A program made the position numbers and the translations under genes. Shown here one piece after another: positions 8,742 to 17,356 of a stretch of DNA of 64,000 bases. The stretch's first letter is position 1. Each line of letters opens with the position of its first letter. Origin of the DNA: Rurimicrobium sp040387755 (GTDB taxonomy: Bacteria > Bacteroidota > Bacteroidia > Chitinophagales > Chitinophagaceae); NCBI GenBank assembly GCA_040387755.1, contig JAZKDB010000002.1:1736001-1800000 (forward strand). Direction: 5' to 3'. A model generated the notes under the pieces. That model saw only the letters and a program-made list of their open reading frames with translations, had not been told where the DNA came from and did no database searches.

Positions 8742-10204
8742 GCTTTTCTTAATCTTGCAACAGGTATTAGTAACTGCTCGCGATATTTAGCAACTGTTCT
8801 TCTTGAAATATTGTAACCTTTCTGAGCCAGAATATCCATAATATCCTCATCACGCAGAGGTTTCTTTTTGTCCTCATTTCCTACAATTTCTGACAGGATA
8901 CTCTTAATTTCTTTGTTGGTAACTTCCTCACCGTTCTCCATGGTTATTTTCTCGGAGAAAAAATGCTTTAAAGAAAAGGTACCAAATTGAGTCTGAACGT
9001 ATTTGCTGTTTGCCACTCGAGAAACGGTAGAAATATCCAGCTGTGTCATTTCGGCAACATCTTTAAGAATCATAGGCTTTAATGCCGTTTCATCTCCTGT
9101 AAGCAGAAAATCTTTTTGAAAATGAGCAATTGCATTCATTGTTTGTAACAAAGTAGATTGCCGTTGTCTGATTGAATTAATAAACCATTGAGCAGCATCC
9201 AGCTTTTGTTTAATAAAGTTTACAGCCTCGGCATTTTTCTTGTCTTTTTTATCTCCTTTGTCGTATGAATTGAGCATTTCTTTGAATTCATGCGAAATGC
9301 GCAATTCGGGTGCATTTTTAGAGTTAAGCATTATCTCCAGAACCCCTTCATTATTATCTATAAAAAAATCCGGAAGGATATAATTATTATTGGTGTTATT
9401 ACCTTCAAAAGTTGCGCCAGGTTTAGGATTGAGCTTCAAAATTAAGTCCAGTGCATTCTGAAATGTCTTGTCGTCAATCTTGAGATTTTTCTTGATTTTA
9501 TCATAGTGCTTTTTGATAAACAACTCGTATTGACTATCCAGCAAAGAAATAGCCATATTCACTATCTCTTTGGGCCGTGCGATTCTCTTAAGTTGTAAAA
9601 TCAGGCATTCCTGCAGCGTATATGCTGCAATACCGGGAGGATCAAATGTTTGTATTTTTTTGATGATTTGTGTTACCTCAGCCTCGTTGGTATTGACATT
9701 TCTGCTAAATGCCAAATCATCTACTATGGCTGTAATGGCGCGACTCAAATAACCATCGTCATTTATGCTGCCTATTACTTGCTCTGCAATCAGCTCTTCC
9801 TTTTCTGTAAGATCCAACATCCTCAATTGATCCAGAAGATTCTGATGAAAGTCTACTTCGTATCGAACAGAGTTATATGTGGTTTTCTCATTATCGCCTG
9901 AACTGTAATCGTATCCGCCTTCATCACCCTCGTTTCTCAAATAGTCATCAATGTCTATTTGATCAGCACTATCATCCTGTAGCGATACATCATCCAGATT
10001 ATCCACTAATCCATCATCATCATTGTCATCATATATGTCTTCGCTATGCTCTTCCGTGCTGTACTCTAATGCCGGATTAATCTCCATCTCTTCCTTAATC
10101 CGCATTTCCATCTCCAGCGTTGGCACTCTGAGCAACTTCAAAAACTGAATTTGCTGAGGAGACATGCGTTGCAGTAAACGCTGTTGTTGACTTTGGCGAA
10201 GCAT
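8738..10204 (-). CDS. rpoN: RNA polymerase sigma-54 factor
   Basis: Sigma-54 directs RNA polymerase to -24/-12 promoters and needs AAA+ activators. The 488-residue protein shows the three family regions: a Gln/Leu-rich region I (QSQQQRLLQRMSPQQIQFLK), an acidic linker of about 60 residues (about 55-115) full of Asp and Glu, and the core- and DNA-binding regions. The RpoN box is SRRTVAKYREQL at about 467-478. The upstream helix-turn-helix region includes LDISTVSRVANSKY. No sigma-54 activator is encoded in this window. The gene converges on recO with a four-base overlap and is divergent from alanine dehydrogenase. Confidence 0.97.
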   Translation of the reverse strand: MLRQSQQQRLLQRMSPQQIQFLKLLRVPTLEMEMRIKEEMEINPALEYSTEEHSEDIYDDNDDDGLVDNLDDVSLQDDSADQIDIDDYLRNEGDEGGYDYSSGDNEKTTYNSVRYEVDFHQNLLDQLRMLDLTEKEELIAEQVIGSINDDGYLSRAITAIVDDLAFSRNVNTNEAEVTQIIKKIQTFDPPGIAAYTLQECLILQLKRIARPKEIVNMAISLLDSQYELFIKKHYDKIKKNLKIDDKTFQNALDLILKLNPKPGATFEGNNTNNNYILPDFFIDNNEGVLEIMLNSKNAPELRISHEFKEMLNSYDKGDKKDKKNAEAVNFIKQKLDAAQWFINSIRQRQSTLLQTMNAIAHFQKDFLLTGDETALKPMILKDVAEMTQLDISTVSRVANSKYVQTQFGTFSLKHFFSEKITMENGEEVTNKEIKSILSEIVGNEDKKKPLRDEDIMDILAQKGYNISRRTVAKYREQLLIPVARLRKA

Positions 10205-10366
10205 TAAATACGAATATGGTTACAGCAAAAATAAAAGAATAATTGAACTGCAGGTAGAATAGTTTTTAGCAAATCGTATTTATTAACTTAAACACAATTT
10301 TTTTGAAAGGCTATAATTTCACAAAATCATATTGTACATTTCTGAACCATTTAGAATATACATACA

Positions 10367-11572
10367 ATGAAGCCCTTTGTTGCACCATCATTTTCGTACG
10401 TGCCTTTAGAAGAAACCTTGGAGATAATACCTAAAAAGAAAAAACTTTTTATTGGAATTCCTAAGGAAACGTCTTTTGACGAAAATCGTGTGGCCCTTAC
10501 TCCCGAAGCAGTAGCTGTCCTAATTAACAATGGACATGAAGTAGTGGTAGAGACCAATGCTGGTGAAGGAGCGTTCTATTTTGATAGCGATTATAGTGAA
10601 GCAGGAGCCCGAATAGTGTATGATAAATCGGAGGTTTTTAAGGCAACTACTATTATTAAATCTGCTCCTATTTCTGAAGAAGAAATTGCCTTGTTAAATT
10701 ACAATCATGTTGTCCTTTCTCCCATTCACATTCCATTTCTAAAAATGGAAATGCTGGAGCAGTTAATTAAAAAGAAGATTATTGCCATTGCATTTGAATC
10801 TATTAGAGATGATGCGGGTACTTATCCTATCGTGCGTTCGATGAGTGAAATAGCCGGAAATTCGGCAATTCTTACTGCAGCACAATACCTTAGTAATCAG
10901 CATAATGGAAAAGGGATTTTATTGGGTGGTATATCCGGTGTTCCCTCTGCTAAAGTAGTTATTATTGGTGCAGGAGTAGTCGGGGAGTTTGCTGCACGTG
11001 CAGCTCTTGGTCTTGGAGCTTCAGTCACTATTTTTGATAACTCTATTTATCGCTTAATGCGATTACAGAATAATATTGGAAGACGTTGTTCTACCTCAGT
11101 TCTTGACCCTGTTACTCTTAGTGAAGAACTGGCCTCTGCAGATATTGCAGTTGGTGCGCTTAAGCCTTTACATGGCATTACACCTATGGTAGTCAGCGAA
11201 GAAATGGTAGGCAATATGAAAGCAGGGTCAGTCATAATTGACGTAAGTATTGACCGCGGAGGATGTTTTGAGACCTCCAGGCCTACGACGCATCAGAAGC
11301 CCATTTTCAGACATCAGGATGTTATTCACTACTGTGTGCCCAACATGGCATCCGGAGTGTCCAGGACAGCCTCAAGAGCCATTAGTAATGTATTGATGCC
11401 TTTGGTCATACAGTCTTCAGATTTCGGAGGAATGGAAACTCTTATCGAAGCAAAATCAGGCATCAGAAATGGCGTTTACCTATATAAGGGCTGTGTTACC
11501 AAAGCTTCCATTGCCCGAAGATTTGGACTAAAATATACAGATCTGGACTTATTGCTGGCTACACAGCGTTAA
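10367..11572 (+). CDS. ald: Alanine dehydrogenase
   Basis: This enzyme interconverts L-alanine and pyruvate with NAD. The 401-residue protein shows the N-terminal catalytic domain (IGIPKETSFDENRVALTPEAV, with the family Arg and Lys positions) and a Rossmann domain (VVIIGAGVVGEFAARAALGLGA). The segment VIIDVSIDRGGCFETSRPTTH is typical of alanine dehydrogenase rather than of transhydrogenase alpha. About 30 residues precede the usual family start, as in other Bacteroidota members. The gene is divergent from rpoN; 162 bases separate them. Confidence 0.92.
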   Translation: MKPFVAPSFSYVPLEETLEIIPKKKKLFIGIPKETSFDENRVALTPEAVAVLINNGHEVVVETNAGEGAFYFDSDYSEAGARIVYDKSEVFKATTIIKSAPISEEEIALLNYNHVVLSPIHIPFLKMEMLEQLIKKKIIAIAFESIRDDAGTYPIVRSMSEIAGNSAILTAAQYLSNQHNGKGILLGGISGVPSAKVVIIGAGVVGEFAARAALGLGASVTIFDNSIYRLMRLQNNIGRRCSTSVLDPVTLSEELASADIAVGALKPLHGITPMVVSEEMVGNMKAGSVIIDVSIDRGGCFETSRPTTHQKPIFRHQDVIHYCVPNMASGVSRTASRAISNVLMPLVIQSSDFGGMETLIEAKSGIRNGVYLYKGCVTKASIARRFGLKYTDLDLLLATQR

Positions 11573-11629
11573 CCAATATAAAAAACCAAAGGGAGTTGTA
11601 TATACTATCTAAAACATGTTTAAGAATTT

Positions 11630-11986
11630 ATGCCGAATAACAGAATGAATAAAACGATGGCTGGTTATCATATACTGATGATACTATCGGCTGTTGACTT
11701 TCGTTTTAATGCACATGAAGATGTAGTTATCAGGGATTACCTTGTTCATGAATTCCCATTTCAGGTAAGCCTGGACAGGGAAATGACTATTATCAGCAAC
11801 CTAAAACCAGAAGATTGGGAAAAACATTATACCAAAGCAATTGATGATTTTTATGATGATTCTACCAAAGATGAACGAATGAAACTTATAGACTTTGCCA
11901 TTCAACTCTGCAAAGCAGATAATGTGATTACTAAAACAGAAAATCAATATCTCAATATGTTATTTGAAGCCTGGGAGCCTCAATAA
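11630..11986 (+). CDS. TerB-like helical protein
   Basis: This 118-residue, mostly helical acidic protein has the TerB/DjlA-type pattern: a first helix with MILSAVDFRFNAHEDVVIRDYL, in which the acidic residues of the TerB metal site would lie, and a repeated segment at LCKADNVITKTENQYLNML. TerB domains occur in stress, membrane and phage-resistance contexts; the name tellurite resistance is historical and no other ter gene is present. It lies 57 bases after alanine dehydrogenase and may share its transcript. ATG at 11645 is an alternative start. Confidence 0.6.
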   Translation: MPNNRMNKTMAGYHILMILSAVDFRFNAHEDVVIRDYLVHEFPFQVSLDREMTIISNLKPEDWEKHYTKAIDDFYDDSTKDERMKLIDFAIQLCKADNVITKTENQYLNMLFEAWEPQ

Positions 11987-12151
11987 ACACTCTGTTTCTA
12001 TTATTTTTTTACTTCTACAAAGCAAAAACGCAGCAAACTTAATTACTGCGTCTTCTGTTGGTCAGTTTTTATGGTTGGAACAATACAACAAGTAATAAAA
12101 TTGACACAACACTGTAGATGGAAAAACATACAAAATACTAATAAAATAATA

Positions 12152-12268
12152 TTACTGTTCATGCCTTCTTTTCTTTAAAAAAGCTCGAAAGGGTTTGCTA
12201 CTAATCTGATTAATCAGCAGCAAAATAATTAGTGCGATTATTGTACCTAAAAAACTATTCATGATCAT
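12152..12268 (-). CDS. Possible 38-residue membrane micropeptide
   Basis: In the otherwise gene-free 459 bases between the TerB-like gene and typA, the minus strand has an ATG frame of 38 codons: one hydrophobic helix (about residues 6-19, FLGTIIALIILLLI) followed by a basic tail ending KKRRHEQ. This helix-then-positive-tail layout is that of a single-span inner-membrane micropeptide. Two starts are possible (12268 and 12262). I know no family for it and see no ribosome binding site, so it could be chance. The rest of the gap holds the typA terminator and AT-rich sequence without other signals. Confidence 0.35.
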   Translation of the reverse strand: MIMNSFLGTIIALIILLLINQISSKPFRAFLKKRRHEQ

Positions 12269-12390
12269 TATCCTTATCAAAGGAAATAAAAATCACTTTT
12301 AAACAAGTAACTATTTCAGGAACAGTCGTTTTAAGTTTAGGAATGGCCATTTTGGGTTAACAAAAGCGTTTTTCAATATCAATAAAAAAA

Positions 12391-12425
12391 AGAAATGCCC
12401 ATATTCCTTGAATATGGGCATTTCT
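12391..12425. terminator. Hairpin terminator after typA
   Basis: Perfect 15-base arms (12391-12405 and 12411-12425) enclose a five-base loop. An A run just before the left arm becomes a U run on the minus-strand RNA. It lies 20 bases beyond the typA stop and serves that gene. Confidence 0.87.
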
Positions 12426-12445
12426 AAATTTTGGATGAATAGCAA

Positions 12446-14248
12446 TTAGCTTTTCATTGTTTTGGCATATTTAGCCCGATCATTTTCATCAAGCATAATC
12501 TTACGTAAACGTATGTTTTGTGGTGTCACTTCGATGCACTCATCTTGTTGAATATACTCCATACATTCTTCTAAGGTCAATTGAACTTTAGGAGCAATAC
12601 GGTTAGCATCATCGGTACCACTTGCGCGCATGTTGGTTAATTTTTTAGGTTCTGTAGCATTAACTACTAAATCGCCTGGCTTAATATGTTCTCCGATAAT
12701 CTGACCAGAATATACCTCTTCACCAGCGTCAATAAAGAAAGAACCTCTGTCCTGAAGCTTGTCCATTGAGTAACCTGTTGTAGAAGCAGTATTTTTAGAT
12801 AATAATACTCCATTGCTTCGGCCAGGTATTACGCCTTTCCAAGGTTTGTATTCGTTAAAACGATGGGCCATTACAGCTTCTCCTGCAGTTGCAGTAAGCA
12901 TATTGCTACGTAATCCTATCAAACCACGAGAAGGAATGTCAAATTCAAGGTGTTGCATCTCGCCTTTGCTTTCCATAATCAACATTTCGCCTTTCTTCTG
13001 AGTAACCAAATCAATTACCTTACCAGAGAAGTCTGCAGGAACATCAACAACCAATACCTCATAAGGTTCACATTTTTTACCATCAATTTCTTTGGTAATA
13101 ACCTGAGGTTGTCCTACAGTAAGCTCAAAGCCTTCACGGCGCATTGTTTCAATCAATACACTCAAATGGAGGATACCACGACCAAAAACCATGAATTTAT
13201 CAGCATCCTCGGTGTCTTGTACACGTAGAGCAAGATTCTTTTCCAGCTCTTTCATTAAACGATCACGCAAATTACGGCTCGTCACAAATTTACCTTCGCG
13301 ACCAAAGAAAGGAGAGTTATTGATACTGAACTGCATGTTCATTGTTGGCTCATCTATTGGAATGACTTCCAATGCTTCAGGGTTCTCAAAATCAGCAATT
13401 GTCTCACCAATCTGGAATCCTTCAATACCAACGACAGCACAGATATCACCTGCCGACACTTCAGTTACTTTCTTTTTACCCATCCCTTCGAATGTGTACA
13501 GTTCCTTTACTTTACTTTTTGTAAATGTGCCATCCAATCTGCACAATTGTACATTTTGTCCTTCCTTAATTGTACCGCGGGCAATACGACCAATTGCAAT
13601 ACGGCCAAGGAAAGTTGAATAATCTAAAGAGGTGATTTGAAGTTGAATTGTTCCTTCAGATACTTTTGGTTCAGGCACTTTCTCCAATATTGTATCCAAT
13701 ACGGCTGTAATGTTATCTGTCTGCTCCAAAGAGGTATTGAACCATCCTTGTTTTGAAGAACCATATAATGTAGTGAAATTCAATTGTTCTTCGGTTGCAT
13801 CCAACTGGAAGAACAATTCAAAAACAGCATCATGAACCTCATCCGGGCGACAGTTTGGTTTGTCTACTTTGTTGATAACAACAATCGGGTGTAAGCCAAG
13901 ATTCAATGCCTTTTGCAATACAAATCGCGTTTGCGGCATCGGACCTTCAAAAGCATCAACCAATAGCAAAACGCCATCGGCCATTTTTAATACGCGCTCT
14001 ACCTCTCCACCAAAGTCAGCATGGCCCGGAGTATCGATAACGTTAATTTTAACGCCTTTATAGTTTACAGAAATGTTCTTAGCAAGAATGGTAATACCGC
14101 GTTCGCGCTCCAAATCATTGCTGTCCATTATCAATTCGCCTGTCTCCTGATTGTCACGGAAAACCTGAGTGGCATGGATAATTTTGTCTACCAATGTCGT
14201 TTTACCGTGATCGACGTGGGCAATAATGGCAATGTTACGAATATTCAT
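12446..14248 (-). CDS. typA: Ribosome-associated translational GTPase TypA/BipA
   Basis: TypA is an EF-G-like GTPase that helps 50S assembly and growth under stress and cold. The 600-residue protein shows the G motifs AHVDHGKTT (residues 10-18), DTPGHADFGGEV (G3) and NKVDKP (G4), then domain II, the EF-G III/V-like domains and the BipA-specific C-terminal domain (SRGLIGLRSNMLTATAGEAV). Length and motifs match the family. It is a single-gene unit with a long leader (see 14249-14397) and its own terminator. Confidence 0.97.
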   Translation of the reverse strand: MNIRNIAIIAHVDHGKTTLVDKIIHATQVFRDNQETGELIMDSNDLERERGITILAKNISVNYKGVKINVIDTPGHADFGGEVERVLKMADGVLLLVDAFEGPMPQTRFVLQKALNLGLHPIVVINKVDKPNCRPDEVHDAVFELFFQLDATEEQLNFTTLYGSSKQGWFNTSLEQTDNITAVLDTILEKVPEPKVSEGTIQLQITSLDYSTFLGRIAIGRIARGTIKEGQNVQLCRLDGTFTKSKVKELYTFEGMGKKKVTEVSAGDICAVVGIEGFQIGETIADFENPEALEVIPIDEPTMNMQFSINNSPFFGREGKFVTSRNLRDRLMKELEKNLALRVQDTEDADKFMVFGRGILHLSVLIETMRREGFELTVGQPQVITKEIDGKKCEPYEVLVVDVPADFSGKVIDLVTQKKGEMLIMESKGEMQHLEFDIPSRGLIGLRSNMLTATAGEAVMAHRFNEYKPWKGVIPGRSNGVLLSKNTASTTGYSMDKLQDRGSFFIDAGEEVYSGQIIGEHIKPGDLVVNATEPKKLTNMRASGTDDANRIAPKVQLTLEECMEYIQQDECIEVTPQNIRLRKIMLDENDRAKYAKTMKS

Positions 14249-14397
14249 AAAAAATAAATTGTCTTAAATTTGAATTTTAATTGTTGAATTGTTTAGCTGC
14301 ACTATTTATGCTTCGAGTAAAGAATCAGCTGATTTCGATGGCTGATTATTTGTGTGCAGCAGTTCAATGAGGGCCTTAAAAAATTTGTGCAAAAGTA
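14249..14397 (-). promoter_or_regulatory. Structured leader and -7-like box upstream of typA
   Basis: A TACTTTTG box (14390-14397, minus strand) fits the Bacteroidota -7 consensus TAnnTTTG; no convincing -33 TTG sits at the usual spacing. If used, it gives a leader of about 135 bases. The leader can fold into nested stems: GCTGCAC pairs with GTGCAGC (14354-14360 with 14296-14302), enclosing AATCAGC paired with GCTGATT (14341-14347 with 14323-14329). The box and pairings are seen; a regulatory role is inferred. Confidence 0.4.
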
Positions 14398-14458
14398 GGA
14401 AATAAAGATGACAATATCAGGATTAATCTGTATTTAGGAGGATATTCACATAAAAGTA

Positions 14459-14971
14459 ATGGAACCAAACGTCTTCATCATTAAGCCATTTGAGAAAGCA
14501 GAGGTCAGTGAATATAAATTTATGCACCTCGAAGCATTGAAGAGTGAACCTGGAAATTTTGGTAACAGCTTTCAATTTGAATCAGCATTCACGGATCAAC
14601 AATGGCTTGATAGAGTATCTAATCCAAATGGTGTTTGCTATGGTCTTTATGCAGGCAGTGCTTTAATTGGCATTACTTCAATAATTATTGCCAATGCAGA
14701 AAATTCAGAAGAAGCGTACATGACGCAATCTTACATCAGAAAAGACTATAGAAAACTGGGGCTATCAAAAATGCTTTTTGAAGAACGAATAAAATGGGCT
14801 AGAGAACGAAACCTGAAAAGGATTATAATTGGCCATCGCGAAAGCAATCAAATTTCTAAGCAGGCCAATCAGAATTTCGGCTTCAAATATACGCATCAGG
14901 AGGATTGTACCTGGCCTGACGGAGCAACCGAACCGATGCTGTATTATGAACTGATTTTGAAGGACGAATGA
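14459..14971 (+). CDS. GNAT family N-acetyltransferase
   Basis: This 170-residue protein has the GNAT fold order: beta1-alpha1 (VFIIKPFEKAEVSEYKFMHL), central strands ending in AYMTQSYIRKDYRKLGLSK, which is the acetyl-CoA pyrophosphate loop (R/Q-x-x-G-x-G/A) in a slightly divergent form, and a C-terminal strand with RIIIGHRESNQISKQANQNFGF. The substrate cannot be predicted. The gene stands alone between the divergent typA promoter region and a terminator shared with tRNA-Lys. Confidence 0.82.
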   Translation: MEPNVFIIKPFEKAEVSEYKFMHLEALKSEPGNFGNSFQFESAFTDQQWLDRVSNPNGVCYGLYAGSALIGITSIIIANAENSEEAYMTQSYIRKDYRKLGLSKMLFEERIKWARERNLKRIIIGHRESNQISKQANQNFGFKYTHQEDCTWPDGATEPMLYYELILKDE

Positions 14972-14979
14972 AACAAAAA

Positions 14980-15004
14980 AGCCTCGCAATAAAATTGCGA
15001 AGCT
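14980..15004. terminator. Hairpin between the GNAT gene and tRNA-Lys
   Basis: Eleven-base arms (14980-14990 and 14994-15004) pair with one mismatch around an AAA loop. An A run precedes and a short T run follows, so it can end transcription from both sides. It lies eight bases after the GNAT stop and five beyond the tRNA 3' end. Confidence 0.75.
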
Positions 15005-15008
15005 TTAG

Positions 15009-15081
15009 TGAGACCGTTGGGACTCGAACCCAAGACCCATACATTAAAAGTGTATTGCTCTACCAACTGAGCTACGATCTC
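15009..15081 (-). tRNA. tRNA-Lys (anticodon TTT)
   Basis: The minus strand folds as a full cloverleaf of 73 bases. The acceptor stem GAGATCG pairs with CGGTCTC with one G-U pair. The D arm is GCTC..GAGC. The anticodon stem ATACA/TGTAT encloses the loop CTTTTAA with anticodon TTT. The T arm is TTGGG-TTCGAGT-CCCAA, and the discriminator base is A. CCA is not encoded. A promoter is visible upstream at 15108-15138. Confidence 0.96.
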
Positions 15082-15107
15082 AACGTTGTTCTTTTCTGAA
15101 CGGGATG

Positions 15108-15138
15108 CAAAGGTAATCGTTTTTTAACACTGACAAAA
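15108..15138 (-). promoter_or_regulatory. Bacteroidota-type promoter of tRNA-Lys
   Basis: On the minus strand TTTTG (15134-15138) is followed after 18 bases by TACCTTTG (15108-15115). This matches the primary-sigma consensus of Bacteroidota, TTTG/TTG at -33 and TAnnTTTG at -7. The tRNA begins 26 bases further on. It is the best two-box promoter I found in the window. Confidence 0.75.
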
Positions 15139-15171
15139 TTTTGAATGATATTTTTTCAGAATTATTTTTTT

Positions 15172-15567
15172 CTAAACTAATTTGCTAAGAATCAGCGCTT
15201 GTACTTCTTTCAATTCGTCCATTTCCGGCTTCTCCGGTTTTTGTGTAAAATTGAGATCGTTAGCTGTACTGATAGGTACCAAATGCATGTGTGCATGAGG
15301 CACTTCCAATCCTATAAAGGAAATACCTACTCTTTTACATTCAATAGATTGCTCAATTGCTCTGGCAATGGGCTGGGCAAACAAAAACCAATTCTGAAGG
15401 TATTTATCATCAGCCTCATACACTTTATCAACCTCCTTCTTGGGGACAACCAATACATGACCCCTCCTTAAGGGCTCAATATCAAGAAATGCAAGGAATA
15501 ATTCGTCCTCTGCTATCTTGAAACAAGGAATTTCACCACTAATTATTTTTGAAAAAACACTACTCAT
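15172..15567 (-). CDS. HIT family protein (HinT-like nucleotide hydrolase)
   Basis: This 131-residue protein carries the histidine triad HAHMHLVPI near residues 91-99 and the HinT-type start FSKIISGEIPCFKIAEDE. RGHVLVVPKKEVD also matches the family. HIT proteins hydrolyse purine nucleoside phosphoramidates such as AMP-lysine. It begins ten bases after greA and is certainly in the same transcription unit; the greA-HIT pairing is, to my knowledge, common in Bacteroidota. Confidence 0.93.
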   Translation of the reverse strand: MSSVFSKIISGEIPCFKIAEDELFLAFLDIEPLRRGHVLVVPKKEVDKVYEADDKYLQNWFLFAQPIARAIEQSIECKRVGISFIGLEVPHAHMHLVPISTANDLNFTQKPEKPEMDELKEVQALILSKLV

Positions 15568-15577
15568 TGCTCTGGAA

Positions 15578-16051
15578 TTATAGCGAAATGCTTTCTATTT
15601 TAAATTTCATTACACCGTTGGGTACACTAATCTCTGCGGTTTCTCCTTTGCTTTTACCAAGCAAGCCTCTCCCTATCGGAGATGTAACAGAAATTTTTCC
15701 TGACTTAATATCTGCTTCTCCTTCAGATACAATCTGGTACTCGAAGGACTTCTTCGTAGCGAGATTTGTAACTTTAATACGACTAAGAATCGACACTTTG
15801 CTGGTATCAATATCCTTTGGGTCTAAAATACGCGTATTGGCAAGGGAAGCTTCTAATTGGGCCACCTTTGCTTCATGCAATCCCTGAGCTTCTTTTGCGG
15901 CATCATACTCGGCATTCTCTTTTAAATCACCCTTTTCTCTTGCCTCTGATATTTGTCTCGCTATTTCCGCTCTACCCGTTGTTTTCATTCTATTCAACTC
16001 CTCTCTCATCACTTCTAAAGTCTCCTTAGAAACATAATTTACAATGTTCAT
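15578..16051 (-). CDS. greA: Transcription elongation factor GreA
   Basis: GreA rescues backtracked RNA polymerase by stimulating transcript cleavage. The 157-residue protein has the N-terminal coiled coil with the acidic tip (SEAREKGDLKENAEYDAAKE, where Asp and Glu activate cleavage) and the FKBP-like C-terminal domain (SPIGRGLLGKSKGETAEI). Length equals that of E. coli GreA. The HIT gene follows it on the same strand. Confidence 0.96.
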   Translation of the reverse strand: MNIVNYVSKETLEVMREELNRMKTTGRAEIARQISEAREKGDLKENAEYDAAKEAQGLHEAKVAQLEASLANTRILDPKDIDTSKVSILSRIKVTNLATKKSFEYQIVSEGEADIKSGKISVTSPIGRGLLGKSKGETAEISVPNGVMKFKIESISL

Positions 16052-16082
16052 AATAGTATGTAGTAATTGTTTAAAAAAATTA

Positions 16083-16110
16083 CAACGCTCCTACCGTGAT
16101 AGAAGCGTTG
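16083..16110 (-). terminator. Terminator after the PorV/PorQ-like gene
   Basis: Eleven-base arms (16083-16093 and 16100-16110) pair with one mismatch around six bases. On the minus strand the hairpin is followed by TAATTTTTTT. It lies 26 bases after the stop at 16136, and so closes the receptor/cargo/barrel gene set before greA. Confidence 0.82.
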
Positions 16111-16135
16111 CGATATATGATTTCAAAATAAATTT

Positions 16136-17263
16136 TTAGTTGGCTGTACTGCCTTCTTCTTTACTCTCTTTATTTACAAAGTTGAAGCGTAGTCCAATAA
16201 CATGCACGCCATTAGCAGGGCGTTGTGTAGGACGATAGCTATAATCTAAAGCCAAAACCGGACCTGTTTTGCCGAGTTGGGTAGCAATTGTGGCACCCAG
16301 ACTCAATCCGTTGTAGAAAGTAGTACTTTTCAATTTGTCCATTATATCCTTTTCATAACGATATGCTGAGCGAATCATGAAATGTTCCTTAAAAGAATAC
16401 TCAAGTCCTGCTCCAAGATAATCATTGTTAAACGAATTTGAAGTAAAACTACCCAAAGCAGTCAGTCTGTGATGTGGCTTGTTATCGCCTTCTCTGTTCT
16501 TCTCATCAAAATAGAAGTCGTATGCAACACCAAGACTCATATAAGTTGGCAATTGGAACTTCTCTTGAGGAGTCATTCTAACTACGTTATAATTTGGGTC
16601 GTTTACGGAAGGGCTTTCACTGGCAAATCCGCCACCTGAGAAACGCATATTTGTACCTGCATTCCTCAAAGCAATACCTATGTGCAAATTATCTTCACCT
16701 TTACCAACGCTTGCAAGATATTGAATGCCAGCATCAATACTGGCACCAACTGCACCAATGTTTCCAATCTGTTCTGTAATGAAGGTTGCGTTGACTCCAC
16801 CACGAATTTGGTGCGAAAACTCTTTTGCAAAACCTAAAGACACGTTTAAAAAAGATGGTTTAAACTTTCCACCAGTTCCTTCTGGAGCGTCTACGGTGGT
16901 AACATCAATCTCACCAAAACTCATAGACATGGCATTAACACCAATAACTGAAGTCTCACTTAATCTATAAGCCATACCAGCGTTATTGATAGCAATACCG
17001 GTACCGGACAAATAACGGCTATGGCTAACGCCTATTTCAAGATTGTCCGAAAATGACAAACCTGCAATGTTAACCTTCATTGCAGCAATTCCACGCACTG
17101 AAGCCACATCCAATCCAAAAAGACCTGTACTCTGAGCCCAGGGATTAATCAACAATTCTGTAGCTCCTGCCTGACCAGACCTGTCTTTATTACCAGCAGA
17201 TGCATCAAATGCACAAGTCAAAGACAATGCTGATAAAAGTGCTTTTGTAACTATATTTTTCAT
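16136..17263 (-). CDS. PorV/PorQ-family outer-membrane barrel protein
   Basis: This 375-residue protein has a signal peptide (about 23 residues, ending DASA). The family start of PorV/PorQ proteins follows: SGQAGATELLINPWAQSTGLFGLDVA, then an alternating beta-strand pattern through to a terminal VIGLRFNFVNK. It is a FadL-type barrel. In T9SS, PorV carries cargo from the translocon to the attachment complex and PorQ belongs with PorZ. This gene sits 93 bases after a sorting-domain protein instead, so it may be a dedicated PorV paralogue rather than PorV itself. A hairpin separates the two genes, so expression may be partly uncoupled. Assignment to the family is good; the exact member is uncertain. 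Confidence 0.75.
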   Translation of the reverse strand: MKNIVTKALLSALSLTCAFDASAGNKDRSGQAGATELLINPWAQSTGLFGLDVASVRGIAAMKVNIAGLSFSDNLEIGVSHSRYLSGTGIAINNAGMAYRLSETSVIGVNAMSMSFGEIDVTTVDAPEGTGGKFKPSFLNVSLGFAKEFSHQIRGGVNATFITEQIGNIGAVGASIDAGIQYLASVGKGEDNLHIGIALRNAGTNMRFSGGGFASESPSVNDPNYNVVRMTPQEKFQLPTYMSLGVAYDFYFDEKNREGDNKPHHRLTALGSFTSNSFNNDYLGAGLEYSFKEHFMIRSAYRYEKDIMDKLKSTTFYNGLSLGATIATQLGKTGPVLALDYSYRPTQRPANGVHVIGLRFNFVNKESKEEGSTAN

Positions 17264-17316
17264 ACTAAATTATGTTTGAGGTATGATAAGCTTTAAATTA
17301 ATTTGAAAACAAAATC

Positions 17317-17352
17317 ATTTTACACTCCTGTTATATGACAGGAGTGTAAAAT
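17317..17352 (-). terminator. Hairpin between the 1337-residue T9SS gene and the PorV-like gene
   Basis: Perfect 15-base arms (17317-17331 and 17338-17352) enclose a six-base loop. It starts four bases past the stop at 17357. The U run after it on the minus strand is short, so it may be a partial terminator or an mRNA-stabilising stem between co-transcribed genes. Confidence 0.75.
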
Positions 17353-17356
17353 AAAA

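Noticed and set aside
11630..11986. Tellurite-resistance gene
   Set aside because: Only the TerB-like fold is seen; none of the other ter genes is present, so a resistance function is not supported.
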